A DNA stretch of 61,152 nucleotides, taken from positions 1 through 61,152 of the forward strand of contig JAJYLB010000022.1 in the NCBI GenBank assembly GCA_021788095.1, written 5' to 3'. Made by a program: the position numbers and the translations under genes. The notes under the pieces are model-generated. The model was not told the origin of the DNA. It made no database searches and saw nothing but the letters and a program-made list of their open reading frames with translations. Source of the DNA: Acidobacteriota bacterium (GTDB lineage Bacteria > Acidobacteriota > Terriglobia > Acidiferrales > UBA7541). Position 1 is the stretch's first letter; each line of letters opens with the position of its first letter. Shown in pieces: positions 1 through 8,392 of the stretch.

Positions 1-1
1 C

Positions 2-310
2 ATTTTCTGCAATATCCACCCGCAGATGATGGCGGTGATCTTGACGGTGAATACGGATTTCTACGGAATTTCGGACAAGGCCGGGCATTGGACGATTTCC
101 GGGGTGCCTCCCGGCCGCTACCAACTCCGTGTCTTCTACGAGGATGCCTCGCCGGCCGCGCTGCATTCGCTGGATCGCGTGGTGGAGGTGGAAGGGAAAG
201 GCGCCGTCTTGGCAGCTCTCGCCCTCCGCGTCACTCCGCACAACTGGATGGACCATCCGAATTTGTACGGGCGCCCATACGATCCCGGGTCCCTGGCGCC
301 GGTCTACTGA
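2..310 (+). CDS. Cupredoxin-like / carboxypeptidase-regulatory-like protein, 3' part
   Basis: The reading frame is open from the window edge, so the N-terminus is missing. The first visible residues read FCNIHPQM, the Cys-x-x-His-x-x-x-Met arrangement of type I copper sites in plastocyanin-like domains, followed by a beta-rich stretch (ISDKAGHWTISGVPPGRYQL) typical of the carboxypeptidase regulatory-like fold often found with them. Such proteins are usually periplasmic electron carriers in respiratory or methylamine-utilisation-like clusters. What precedes it is outside the window. The next gene starts 90 bases downstream. The domain call rests on the motif alone. Confidence 0.72.
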   Translation: MFCNIHPQMMAVILTVNTDFYGISDKAGHWTISGVPPGRYQLRVFYEDASPAALHSLDRVVEVEGKGAVLAALALRVTPHNWMDHPNLYGRPYDPGSLAPVY

Positions 311-400
311 CGAAGTGTGCGCGTGGATTTGGGATTGTAGGACCTCTGTACAGTTGTTCAGTGCGGATTGCCCCAGGCGTAAGGGAGGGGCTGCCGGCCA

Positions 401-1144
401 ATGGAGACGGTTCTCGTCGTCGAAGATAGCCGCGCCATGCAGCGGACCCTGCGACGCCTGTTCGAAGCGGATGGCTTGGAGGTGCAAATCGCCTCGGACG
501 GCGTGGCGGGGTTGGATTGCTTTCGCAAACAAGTTCCGCATGCCGTCATTCTCGACCTCAAGCTTCCGCTGTTGCCGGGGAAGGAGTTATGCCGCACATT
601 CAAGGCGCTCGCCGCCTCCGTGCCGATTGTGGTACTGAGCGCGAATGCCGAGGTCGAAGACAAGGTGCTTCTGCTCGAACTCGGCGCCGATGATTACGTC
701 ACCAAGCCCTTCAGCCCCAAGGAACTCCTGGCCCGGGTTCGACGCGCCATGCGGCGCAGCGCTCCATCGTTCAGCGTTGGCGCGGGAATCGCCCAGGGAA
801 ACAGCCCGCATGAGGTGCTGGTGCTAGGCGAAGTCAAGGTGGATTTCACCAGCATGGAAGCCTGCCGGCGTGGGAAACCTCTTGTCCTTACCGCCCAGGA
901 ATTCAAGCTGCTCCGATTTCTCGCCCGCAACCCGGGGAGGGTCTTCTCGCGAGAGGAGCTGCTGAACCAAGTATGGGGCTACGAGAACTATCCGACGACC
1001 CGAACTGTGGACAATCACATCCTACGCCTCCGTCAAAAACTCGAGCCCGATGTGGCGCGGCCCCGCTATTTCCTGACCCTGCACGGCGCAGGCTATAAGT
1101 TCGTTCACCCGGATGCCGCGCCCCAGCCGGGGGAGCAGGGTTAG
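401..1144 (+). CDS. OmpR/PhoB-family response regulator
   Basis: A 247-residue DNA-binding response regulator. Residues 3-115 form the receiver with the acidic pair at the N-terminus (VVEDS), phospho-acceptor Asp52 in ILDLKLP, the conserved Ser/Thr in VVLS and Lys102 in TKPF. Residues about 145-235 form the winged-helix domain (VLTAQEFKLLRFL ... TVDNHILRLRQKL ... GAGYKF). The ATG at 401 follows a purine-rich AGGGAGGGG. The downstream histidine kinase begins 13 bases after the stop, so the two form a classic cotranscribed pair. The signal they sense is not evident from the sequence. Confidence 0.93.
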   Translation: METVLVVEDSRAMQRTLRRLFEADGLEVQIASDGVAGLDCFRKQVPHAVILDLKLPLLPGKELCRTFKALAASVPIVVLSANAEVEDKVLLLELGADDYVTKPFSPKELLARVRRAMRRSAPSFSVGAGIAQGNSPHEVLVLGEVKVDFTSMEACRRGKPLVLTAQEFKLLRFLARNPGRVFSREELLNQVWGYENYPTTRTVDNHILRLRQKLEPDVARPRYFLTLHGAGYKFVHPDAAPQPGEQG

Positions 1145-1157
1145 GGAAAGAATCCCC

Positions 1158-2948
1158 ATGGCTCTGTTGCGACTCCGAACGCAACTCTTGGTTCCCACGC
1201 TGCTGATCATCTGCGCGCTGACCGGGGCGCTCCTTTTCATCGTGCGCACCACAGTCCGCTCGGGAGTCGATCGTCAGGTGCAAGACAGCACGGCCGCTTC
1301 CCTGCGCGCCTTCGAGAGCGTTCAAAGCGAGCGGGGAGTCGAACTTTCGCGCACCGCCGCCATGCTCGCCGAATTGCCGACGCTCAAAGCCTTGATGACC
1401 AGCAACGACCCGCCAACGATCCAGGATGCCTCCACGCCCTTCTGGAAGCTGGCGGGCAGCGATCTGTTCCTGCTCGCCAGTTCCGGAGGTCGAATCCTCG
1501 GTTTTCATGTGGCGAAGACGGGGTGGTCGCCCAGCCTCATCGAAGGGGATTTGGCCCGTGCTCTGGCGCATGACCAGGACCCGGTTTGGTGGTACGCCAA
1601 CGGCCAGCTCTATTGGGTCTTTCTCCGGCCCATCTTTGCCGGCAGCGGCAGCTACCGGGAAGGTCTCGGCTTTGTGGCGGTGGGTTACCGCGTCGATTCC
1701 TCGGTGGCTTCCCAGTTGTCTATGGTTTCCGGCAGCATGATTACGTTGGCGGTCGGCCATAACGTGATTGCTTCCACGCTTCCTCCCGCGGAAGAAGCGG
1801 CGTTCGAAGGCTGGATCCACCGCGAAGATCCGCCACCGGGCTCGGATCGGCGCCCCATCACGCTGGACAAGAGTTCCTACCAGGTGGCCGCGGTTTCTTT
1901 GCCGCAAGGATCGCCGACGCCAGTCCTCTGTTACGTCCTGGTGTCGCTCCAGCCGGCGGAGCGTTTCATCGCGGGGTTAAATCGCACCATCCTCCTTCTG
2001 GCCCTGAGCGGCATCCTCCTCGCCGCGCTGCTGCTCGAATTTGTCTCGCGAAGGATCACCCGGCCTCTGGAAGATTTGGTGGGAGGCGTTCGCGCGTTTG
2101 CCTCCGGCGATTACACCTATTCGCTCATGCCGCATGGGAGCAGCGAGGTGGCCGAGCTGACCGAGGCGTTCTCCAAGATGCGGAACGAGCTTCTGGAGTC
2201 TCAAAGACGCTGGCGAACCGCCGAGCGAATCGCCGCGCTCGGCCGCGCCTCGAGTTCGATCTCCCACGACCTGCGCCATTATCTGGCCACGATCGTCGCG
2301 AACGCCGAATTCCTGTACGAGAGCGATAGGCACAAAGACAGCCGGGAGGAGATCTACGCAGACATCAAGTCGGCTTCCGAGCAGATGACCGAACTGCTGG
2401 AATCCCTTCGGGAACTGTCTCGCGACGGCGCTGCCATCTCTCCCGGGCCGGGCGCGCTCGATCGGGCCATTCGCAGGGCGATCGACGCGGTGCGCTCGCG
2501 ACCGGAACTTTCCAGTGATTCGATCACTCTCCACATCTCCGGGGAGATGGATGGCGATTTCGATTCGAAGAAGATCGAGCGCGCTTTCTTCAATCTCCTG
2601 TTGAACGCCTGCGAAGCCTGCCCCGCCGGTCCGGGTCGAATCGAAATCGACGCCCGCTCGTCTGCCGATGCCTTCGAGGCGCGGGTGAGCGACAACGGGC
2701 CCGGCATTCCCCTCTCGATCCGCAACTCCCTTTTCGATCCGTTTGTCAGCTCGGGTAAATCCAACGGCACCGGGATGGGCCTGGCGATCGTGAAAAAGAT
2801 CGTCCAGGACCACGGGGGCTCAGTGGCCGTCGAAACGACCTCCCCTTCCGGGACGACGTTTCTCGTCCGGCTGCCCCGGCATCGGCCTCCGTCCAATCTC
2901 AAGGAGGTGATGGAAGTCCCTTCGAGCGCCGCTCGGAAGCTTTCGTGA
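1158..2948 (+). CDS. Sensor histidine kinase
   Basis: A membrane-bound sensor of about 596 residues, partner of the preceding response regulator. A membrane segment at about residues 8-28 and a second at about 277-300 enclose a periplasmic sensing domain of some 250 residues, followed by HAMP (RRITRPLEDLVGGVRAFASG). The phosphorylated His lies near residue 370 in SSISHDLRHYL. The ATPase domain shows the N box (NLLLNACEA), DNGPGIP and GTGMGLAIVKKI. The frame is open further upstream to 1113, but ATG 1158 lies just past the regulator stop with GGGAAAG before it and begins directly with the hydrophobic anchor, so it is preferred. Confidence 0.92.
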   Translation: MALLRLRTQLLVPTLLIICALTGALLFIVRTTVRSGVDRQVQDSTAASLRAFESVQSERGVELSRTAAMLAELPTLKALMTSNDPPTIQDASTPFWKLAGSDLFLLASSGGRILGFHVAKTGWSPSLIEGDLARALAHDQDPVWWYANGQLYWVFLRPIFAGSGSYREGLGFVAVGYRVDSSVASQLSMVSGSMITLAVGHNVIASTLPPAEEAAFEGWIHREDPPPGSDRRPITLDKSSYQVAAVSLPQGSPTPVLCYVLVSLQPAERFIAGLNRTILLLALSGILLAALLLEFVSRRITRPLEDLVGGVRAFASGDYTYSLMPHGSSEVAELTEAFSKMRNELLESQRRWRTAERIAALGRASSSISHDLRHYLATIVANAEFLYESDRHKDSREEIYADIKSASEQMTELLESLRELSRDGAAISPGPGALDRAIRRAIDAVRSRPELSSDSITLHISGEMDGDFDSKKIERAFFNLLLNACEACPAGPGRIEIDARSSADAFEARVSDNGPGIPLSIRNSLFDPFVSSGKSNGTGMGLAIVKKIVQDHGGSVAVETTSPSGTTFLVRLPRHRPPSNLKEVMEVPSSAARKLS

Positions 2949-3005
2949 TGTGAGCCGGCGGCCCTGGCAGGAGGGAGCTAGGGCACGTGGGGGAGGCAGA
3001 GTCGG

Positions 3006-3299
3006 ATGAAAGAGGATCGCATAGCCTTGATCCTAAAGCCAGGCGCCTTGTATTGCCAGAAAACGTTTGGCTCAAATGTGGTCAACCAAGGCGCCGCATT
3101 GTTCCAGTGCGAATGGAATGGCGGGCGCTTTGAGTGCGGCTTATTCATGGGCGGCCTGTTTCGTTCGGGGCAATTCGTTGGCGGCACCTTCCTCGGCGGG
3201 GTTTTCTGGGGCGGCGCATGGCTGGGTGGAATGTGGGAGGGAGGGTTCGATCGCTACGGCATCTACCACCCTCGAGGCGACAGCCCGCCGCCTCTTTGA
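3006..3299 (+). CDS. GG-aromatic pentapeptide-repeat protein
   Basis: A small protein of 97 residues. From about residue 39 to 83 it is built of nine or so tandem five-residue units of the form G-G-x-(F/W)-x (for example GGLFR, GGTFL, GGVFW, GGAWL, GGMWE). Five-residue periodicity with a buried aromatic suggests a right-handed pentapeptide beta-helix, though it departs from the usual A(D/N)Lxx unit. There is no signal peptide. A strong GGGGGAGG precedes the ATG. The glycosyltransferase gene begins 5 bases after the stop, so they are probably cotranscribed. Function is unknown; the fold is inferred from periodicity. Confidence 0.75.
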   Translation: MKEDRIALILKPGALYCQKTFGSNVVNQGAALFQCEWNGGRFECGLFMGGLFRSGQFVGGTFLGGVFWGGAWLGGMWEGGFDRYGIYHPRGDSPPPL

Positions 3300-3304
3300 A
3301 GGCC

Positions 3305-4255
3305 ATGCCACGCCTCCTAATCGCCGGCCCACATCGCTACGCTGACCTCGCTCGGTTGTGGCATCGCTTCGTCGTTCGCGAACTTGTCCCGGCCTTCGCC
3401 CGCCTGCAATTGCAAGTTCAGGTGAACATCTTTTGCGATGGGAACGCCGATCGATTCGATCCAAACCTCTTCCCTGAAGTTCGGCTCTCCGCAACCGGGC
3501 CCGGAAAGCGCGATTTCATGGAGTTCTACGACGCGGCTCTGAAGGAGCCATGCGATTTCCTTCTCTTCCTCGACGCGGACACCTTTTTCCTGGATGGCGA
3601 TTGGGCCGCCGCTTATTTCCAGGCATTTCACGACCCGAAGGTAGCCGCCGTTTCCTTCGTGCCCCGGAAGGGCGCTCCGGCCATCTTCGCGCTCTTATGC
3701 CGGGTCGAGAGCTACCGCGCCCTGCCGGTGCCCGTTCTCGCCTGTCGTTACGAGTTTCCCGAGCGTTGGCCGCAGGGAGTCAATTTGCAACCGGGGGACT
3801 TCGCTGCCAGGGCGCTCGTAGCAAGCGGGAAGACGATCGTCAGTCTCGGCCCTGCGGAATCTGCGGAACACATCGCGAACTTTCGCAGCACAACGGGTGT
3901 CCGATCCAGCCGCGAGCACATTACCCGGGCGGCGGGCGAGGGAGTCTTTTGGCAAGTCTTCGCCGAGCAGTCTGCTTACATCGCCGCTGCCTACGATAAC
4001 GTGCTCCTGGGCTGCCTGTATGAAGCGCTATTTCATGAGCCGTTCGCTCCCGATGCCGCAGGCACGCCTCTCGGAGCAAGTGCGACCGTTGCGGATCTGA
4101 CCGAGGTCCTGAAAGAGGTTCGCGGCACGAAACAGCTCGAATTCTTGCGCGAAAGCTTTGAGCGATCCCGGCGCGCGGTATTGCGGATGGCGGCTCGGGA
4201 AGGAGTCGAGCTGTCGCTCCCTCCGTTTCTAGGGACTGAAGCATTCCCCACCTAA
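3305..4255 (+). CDS. Glycosyltransferase-like protein with a DxD motif
   Basis: 316 residues. It opens with a beta strand (MPRLLIAGPHRY), and LLFLDADTFF near residue 100 has the metal-binding DxD arrangement of GT-A glycosyltransferases. Sequence around it (KEPCDFLLFLDADTFFLDGDWAAAYFQ) fits nucleotide-sugar binding. It has no membrane segment or signal peptide, so a cytoplasmic or membrane-peripheral enzyme is likely. The frame is open upstream to 3134 across the previous gene. The ATG at 3305, just after that gene's stop, is the sensible start and implies an operon with the pentapeptide protein. Donor and acceptor cannot be read from the sequence. Confidence 0.72.
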   Translation: MPRLLIAGPHRYADLARLWHRFVVRELVPAFARLQLQVQVNIFCDGNADRFDPNLFPEVRLSATGPGKRDFMEFYDAALKEPCDFLLFLDADTFFLDGDWAAAYFQAFHDPKVAAVSFVPRKGAPAIFALLCRVESYRALPVPVLACRYEFPERWPQGVNLQPGDFAARALVASGKTIVSLGPAESAEHIANFRSTTGVRSSREHITRAAGEGVFWQVFAEQSAYIAAAYDNVLLGCLYEALFHEPFAPDAAGTPLGASATVADLTEVLKEVRGTKQLEFLRESFERSRRAVLRMAAREGVELSLPPFLGTEAFPT

Positions 4256-4283
4256 AGGTTATTCTTCTGGTTGGGGATCCCGT

Positions 4284-4916
4284 TCACGGGATGCGCGGAG
4301 AGAAGCTGAGCCGGGCGACCTGCTGGGTTGGTCTTGCCATGAGCCGGGGCCACAAACTCGCTGGCTTGTCGTCGAAAGCCATGGCGGCGCTTCCGTTGAA
4401 GATGTACCAGCCCCCCATTCGAACCTCGCCATCGAGCTGGCCGGGACCCCAGCCGCAGTAGCCCACATAAATGCGCAACTTGGTGGGGTCGGAGGCGTCG
4501 CCAACCGCCTTCTCCAAAGCGGTTTTGGCCGCCAGGAAGTAGAGGTCCCTCAAAACCTGGCTCGAGCCATCCGGTTTATGAGACCCGCGTGCGAGCGCGA
4601 ACACCGTATCCAATTCGACGGGACCTCCCACGAAAACAGGCGCGGAGACCTTCTCGGCGCCTGCCAGCCCCTTGAGCGCGGCGGAAACCGGCAACGTCGT
4701 TTTCCGATTCACCATCAGGCCCAGGGCGCCCTTCGAGTCATACTGCACCAGCAAGATCACCGATTGGCCGAAGGTGGGGTCGGCCTGGTCGGGCGGCGCC
4801 ACGAGGATCTTGCCCGGGGCGAGATCGCGAGTATCGGTCGACTGCGCGGCCAAAGGGCCCGCGCTGGCCAGCGGCAGAAGCAGGAACAGCGAAACCGTGC
4901 GCCAGTGGGGTCGCAT
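4284..4916 (-). CDS. YqgE/AlgH-family protein with an export signal
   Basis: 210 residues. The body matches the YqgE/AlgH (UPF0301) family: LAPGKILVAPPDQADPTFGQSVILLVQYDSKGALGLMVNR at the start of the domain, the FVGGPV strand, and YVGYCGWGPGQLDGE near the C-terminus. Unlike the usual cytoplasmic members, this one begins with a typical signal peptide (MRPHWRTVSLFLLLPLASAGPLAAQ), so it should be exported. The molecular role of the family is poorly known. It stands alone, convergent with the glycosyltransferase and 19 bases from the next gene's stop on the same strand. Confidence 0.87.
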   Translation of the reverse strand: MRPHWRTVSLFLLLPLASAGPLAAQSTDTRDLAPGKILVAPPDQADPTFGQSVILLVQYDSKGALGLMVNRKTTLPVSAALKGLAGAEKVSAPVFVGGPVELDTVFALARGSHKPDGSSQVLRDLYFLAAKTALEKAVGDASDPTKLRIYVGYCGWGPGQLDGEVRMGGWYIFNGSAAMAFDDKPASLWPRLMARPTQQVARLSFSPRIP

Positions 4917-4935
4917 GGAGTGATTCTCGCACAGT

Positions 4936-5859
4936 TCACAACTCGGAAAACAGGGTCGGTTCCCGCTCGGGCTCGTTGGCGATTTTGTTGAGTTCGGGAT
5001 AGTGATGGCGGAGCGGCTCGGGAACGCTCACTTTGGCTTGAGTGAGCAGGTGAATCAATTCGAGCGCGTTGACCACCGCCTTGCCCTGGAAGTGATTGTT
5101 GGTGATGACGAAGGTGCTGGGCGCGTGCCGCGCCACATGGCGAGCCCGTTCCGCCCACGGCTCCAGCTCGGCGCCGGCGTAGAGGTAGTTGTACCGCTCC
5201 TCGGGCGGCGAGCCCGGGTCGTCGCTGAACCAGGTGTCGTACCGGCGGCCGTGGAGGCGGATGTAGCCGACGGGCGCCGTGGCTCGCTCGGTGGGCTTCA
5301 TCGACCGGCCGATCACCGGCTGATCGATGTTGCAGAAGCCGACGCCCTTCGCGTGCAGCCACTCGAAAAAATCGCGCCGGTTCCACGTGGCGTGCCGCAC
5401 CTCCGCCACGAGCGGAAAATCGCGAAAGCGCCGGGCGAGCGACTCGAGTTTGGCGCGGTTCTCCGGCGTGTTATGAAAGGAAAAGGGGAATTGCATCAGA
5501 AGAGCGCCCAGCCGGCCCGCTTCGGCGAGCGGGGCGAGCCCGGCGCGGAAGGCGCGTTCGTCCTCGTCGCCCGCTTCCCGCTCGTGCGTGAAGCGCTGCC
5601 ATAGCTTGGCGGTGAAGAGGAATTTCGCGTTCTTCGATACCAGCTCGACCCAGCGGCGTGCCGTCTCGGGCCGTAGCGGCTGGTAAAACGTGGTGTTGAT
5701 TTCGATCGTATCGAAATAGTCGGCCAGGAAAGCGGCCTCGTGAAAATCCGGCCCGCGCCGCGCCGGGTAAACGATCCCCGTCCAGTCCGCATAGGACCAC
5801 CCCGCCGGGCCGACGCGTATTTGGCCCTTGGCGTGCTCGGGATCGGCTTTGCGAGCCAT
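4936..5859 (-). CDS. DUF72 family TIM-barrel protein (first copy)
   Basis: About 307 residues from the preferred ATG at 5859, which has AGGGAAA 6 bases before it; the frame extends upstream to 5976 without a better start. Family hallmarks are IRVGPAGWSYADWTGIVYPA at the N-terminus, FDTIEINTTFYQP, PLVAEVRHATWN and GYIRLHGR. DUF72 (YecE-like) proteins adopt a TIM-barrel resembling endonuclease IV-type enzymes, but no reaction is established. A second, quite different DUF72 protein is encoded on the other strand at 6404-7234. Confidence 0.87.
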   Translation of the reverse strand: MARKADPEHAKGQIRVGPAGWSYADWTGIVYPARRGPDFHEAAFLADYFDTIEINTTFYQPLRPETARRWVELVSKNAKFLFTAKLWQRFTHEREAGDEDERAFRAGLAPLAEAGRLGALLMQFPFSFHNTPENRAKLESLARRFRDFPLVAEVRHATWNRRDFFEWLHAKGVGFCNIDQPVIGRSMKPTERATAPVGYIRLHGRRYDTWFSDDPGSPPEERYNYLYAGAELEPWAERARHVARHAPSTFVITNNHFQGKAVVNALELIHLLTQAKVSVPEPLRHHYPELNKIANEPEREPTLFSEL

Positions 5860-6035
5860 GGCGATTTCCCTGAGGCTACGGGGAGGGAGGTTGCGTGTCA
5901 AACACTTCGCGGGGCTTTTGGGGCGTTGATTCCGCGAGCCCATGGCGCTATGCTGGGTTTGCCGGTCAGTTGACATGATTCCGATACCGGTCGACGCACG
6001 CAGCTTTCGCAGTCTCCCACCGGAAGGAGTTCGCG

Positions 6036-6389
6036 ATGAAGCTAAGCATTCAGTACAAGTGCGACGATTTTCGTTCCCAAATCGAGCAAGACGTTGCGCG
6101 GTATGTCAGCAAGATGGACCGCTGGCTGGAACGATATGATCCGGACCTGGTGTTGTTCCACCTCTGTTACGAGAAACATTCCCGCAAGCGCACCTACACC
6201 ATAACCCTGAATCTGACGCTCCCCTCGGCCACGCTCCACGCCTCGGCCAGCAACGCCGAAGCGCGATTCGCCTTGCGCCGGGCGTTCGACGAAATGGAAT
6301 TGCAAGTCAGCAAGCACCAGCGGCTCGTGCGCAAGGATTACGAATGGAAGCGGAGGCGGCTGCGGCGGCCTGCTTCCGCCGAGGCCTAA
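6036..6389 (+). CDS. HPF/RaiA-like ribosome-associated protein
   Basis: 117 residues with the layout of short hibernation-promoting-factor proteins: an N-terminal strand (MKLSIQYKCDDF), helix with DVARYVSKMDRWLERY, a strand pair (YTITLNLTLPSATLHASASN) and a second helix (EARFALRRAFDEMELQVSKHQRLVRK) rich in basic residues. HPF proteins bind the small ribosomal subunit and inactivate ribosomes in starvation. The match is by pattern and is moderately divergent. GGAAGGAG lies 9 bases before the ATG. The next gene starts 14 bases after the stop. Confidence 0.68.
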   Translation: MKLSIQYKCDDFRSQIEQDVARYVSKMDRWLERYDPDLVLFHLCYEKHSRKRTYTITLNLTLPSATLHASASNAEARFALRRAFDEMELQVSKHQRLVRKDYEWKRRRLRRPASAEA

Positions 6390-6403
6390 CGGCGCGTCGG
6401 GGG

Positions 6404-7234
6404 ATGGGCCACCAAGCTGAAATCCATCTGGGAACTTCCGCCTTCACGGCGGCGGGCTGGGAAGGCAGCTTCTACCCGGCGGAGATGAAGCCTGCCGACT
6501 ACCTCGGCTACTACGCGCGGCATTTCGATACCGTGGAAGTGGACTCGACGTTCTACCGCATTCCGCCGCTCCAGGTGGTGCGGGGCTGGTACGGGAAGAC
6601 GCCCGCCGGATTCGTCTTCGCGGCCAAGGTGCCGCAAACGATCACGCACGAGCGCGTGCTGGTGGATTGCGATGCGGAGCTGAATCAGTTCCTCGGGGTG
6701 ATGGACGCGCTGAGAGAGAAACTCGGCCCGCTGCTCTTCCAGTTCGGCTACTTCAATAAGTCGGCCTTTACGGGCGTGGACCCGTTCCTGGCGCGGCTCG
6801 TGCCGTTTCTCGCGAGATTGCCCAAAGACCGCAAGTTCGCCGTCGAAATCCGCAACAAGTACTGGCTCGTCCCGAAATTCGTGGACGCCCTGCGCGAACG
6901 CGGCGTCGCGCTCGCGCTCGTGGACCAGGCGTGGATGCCGCGCCCGGCCGAGTGGTTTGCGCGCGTCAATCCCGTCACCGCCGATTTTGCCTACGTGCGC
7001 TGGCTGGGCGACCGCAAGGGAATCGAGGAGCGAACGAAGACGTGGGACAAGGTGATCGTGGACCGGGGCAGGGAACTCGGCGAGTGGGTGAACGTCGTCT
7101 ACAAAATCAACGGCCAAGGCGTTCCCGTCTTCGCCTACGCGAACAACCACTACGCCGGCCATGCGCCGGCCACCGTCGCGTTGTTCCGCGAGTTGTGGGA
7201 GAAGCAGGCGAAATCCGGCGCCGAAGCGGGGTAG
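6404..7234 (+). CDS. DUF72 family TIM-barrel protein (second copy)
   Basis: 276 residues from ATG 6404, preceded by GGGGG and placed just after the HPF-like gene. The frame is open inside that gene to 6344, but this ATG begins the conserved domain (AEIHLGTSAFTAAGWEGSFYPAEMKP). Further hallmarks are FDTVEVDSTFYRIPP, FVFAAKVPQTITHE, FAVEIRNKYWL and a C-terminal YANNHYAGHAPATV, which resembles the NNHFQGKA motif of the other copy. Probably cotranscribed with the upstream HPF-like gene and the downstream DUF2293 gene, which starts 3 bases later. Enzymatic activity is unknown. Confidence 0.88.
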   Translation: MGHQAEIHLGTSAFTAAGWEGSFYPAEMKPADYLGYYARHFDTVEVDSTFYRIPPLQVVRGWYGKTPAGFVFAAKVPQTITHERVLVDCDAELNQFLGVMDALREKLGPLLFQFGYFNKSAFTGVDPFLARLVPFLARLPKDRKFAVEIRNKYWLVPKFVDALRERGVALALVDQAWMPRPAEWFARVNPVTADFAYVRWLGDRKGIEERTKTWDKVIVDRGRELGEWVNVVYKINGQGVPVFAYANNHYAGHAPATVALFRELWEKQAKSGAEAG

Positions 7235-7237
7235 CGA

Positions 7238-7957
7238 ATGGATCGCCCAGAACGATCGCACGGAGCGGAGACTTCGGAAGCGCTCCGGGAATTGGTCGTG
7301 TTTTCGATCCTGCGCGAATCCACGTGCGCCGAATGCAGCGAGCAACTGAGGCGCGGCGATTGGCTCATGCTCGATGAGAAACGGCGTCCGCTGTGCCTGG
7401 CTTGCGCCGATCTGGATCATCTCGTCTACCTTCCCAGGGGTGATACCGCTCTGACCCGCCGGGCGAGAAAGCATAGCAAGCTCTCGGTTCCGGTGGTGCG
7501 CTTCAGCCGAGCTCGCCGACGCTACGAGCGGCAGGGATGTCTGGTGGAAGACGCCGCGCTCTCGCGCGCGGAAGAGGAGTGCGTTGCGGACGCCGGTGTG
7601 CGCGCCGAACGCCGGAAGCTTAGGGCGGTCGTGACGGACCGGGCGGACCGGGAATTAGCTGCCAGCATGGCCGACGCAATCTGTCACCTTTTCCCCTCCT
7701 GCCCGCCCGAGCAGGCCACCTCGATCGCGGCGCATACTGCGGCCCGCGGCAGCGGGCGCGTAGGACGAAGCGCAGCCGGGCGCGCGCTCGATCCCGATGC
7801 TCTCACGCTGGCGGTGATCGCCTCGATCCGTCACGGCCACACGAGCTACGACGCCTTGCTGATGGGAGGCTGGTCGCGCGAAGATGCCCGGCGCGCCGTC
7901 CGGGGCGAAGTGGAAGAGGTGCTGGAGCGCTGGCGGCAGCCGCCCGGCTCGTCATGA
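7238..7957 (+). CDS. DUF2293 domain protein with a Cys4 zinc-finger-like N-terminus
   Basis: 239 residues. The N-terminus has CAECSEQL and CLACADLDH, two Cys pairs that probably bind zinc. The middle is a basic helix (TRRARKHSKLSVPVVRFSRARRRYERQGCLVE) characteristic of bacterial DUF2293 proteins, and the C-terminal helical part (SIRHGHTSYDALLMGGWSREDARRAVRGEVEEVLERW) is the DUF2293 domain itself. Nucleic-acid binding is plausible given the basic character but is not demonstrated. It follows the second DUF72 gene by 3 bases, so it is in the same transcription unit. Confidence 0.82.
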   Translation: MDRPERSHGAETSEALRELVVFSILRESTCAECSEQLRRGDWLMLDEKRRPLCLACADLDHLVYLPRGDTALTRRARKHSKLSVPVVRFSRARRRYERQGCLVEDAALSRAEEECVADAGVRAERRKLRAVVTDRADRELAASMADAICHLFPSCPPEQATSIAAHTAARGSGRVGRSAAGRALDPDALTLAVIASIRHGHTSYDALLMGGWSREDARRAVRGEVEEVLERWRQPPGSS

Positions 7958-8095
7958 GGTGGGCGGGCGCAGGCGGCCCCGCAGTGTACAGGTTACTTTC
8001 ACACCTGCCAATGCACGGCAGGCCGCTGATTTGCGCGGATGGACGCAGATCGCAGGCTAGGGCCGTGGCACATCTTCCTGTAAACTAAAGCGCAT

Positions 8096-8170
8096 AGGGG
8101 CGTAGCTCAGTGGTAGAGCAGCGGCCTTTTAAGCCGAAGGTCGTGGGTTCGATCCCCACCGCCCCTACCA
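8096..8170 (+). tRNA. tRNA-Lys (anticodon UUU)
   Basis: A complete cloverleaf can be folded. The acceptor stem AGGGGCG pairs with CGCCCCT, the D arm is GCTC-AGTGGTA-GAGC, and the anticodon stem GCGGC/GCCGA has one mismatch at its base and loop CTTTTAA (anticodon TTT). The variable region is AGGTC and the T arm is GTGGG-TTCGATC-CCCAC. Discriminator A and a genomically encoded CCA end the gene. An 18-base copy of its 3' half recurs 96 bases downstream. Confidence 0.95.
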
Positions 8171-8228
8171 CCATGTGAAACTTCGGCGGTGGACGTTGGG
8201 GTCGGCTAGTAGGCCTCGCCGGAGGCGC

Positions 8229-8246
8229 GCCGAAGGTCGTGGGTTC
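8229..8246 (+). repeat. 18-bp direct repeat of the tRNA-Lys 3' half
   Basis: GCCGAAGGTCGTGGGTTC here is identical to bases 8133-8150 inside tRNA-Lys, covering the anticodon stem, variable region and start of the T arm. Such copies arise when an integrating element duplicates part of its tRNA target, or by local duplication. The copy stops before the T-loop 3' side, so it does not rebuild the gene. Confidence 0.8.
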
Positions 8247-8392
8247 CCCGCCGCTGTTCGGCGATCTCACGGCCGTGCGCAGAGTCGAAGGGCGGCTGGC
8301 GCGCGAAGCCATGACAGTAACGATGAAGCGGAGTGGGGTCTTGCCAGCCAGGGCCGTGCACGGGACCGAGGGCGGGGCCCCCCGAGCGGCGC

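Noticed and set aside
8020..8060. Phrase resembling the widespread GCGCGGATGGACGCAGATC type repeat before the tRNA
   Set aside because: A single short copy in this window; too little to call a repeat element.
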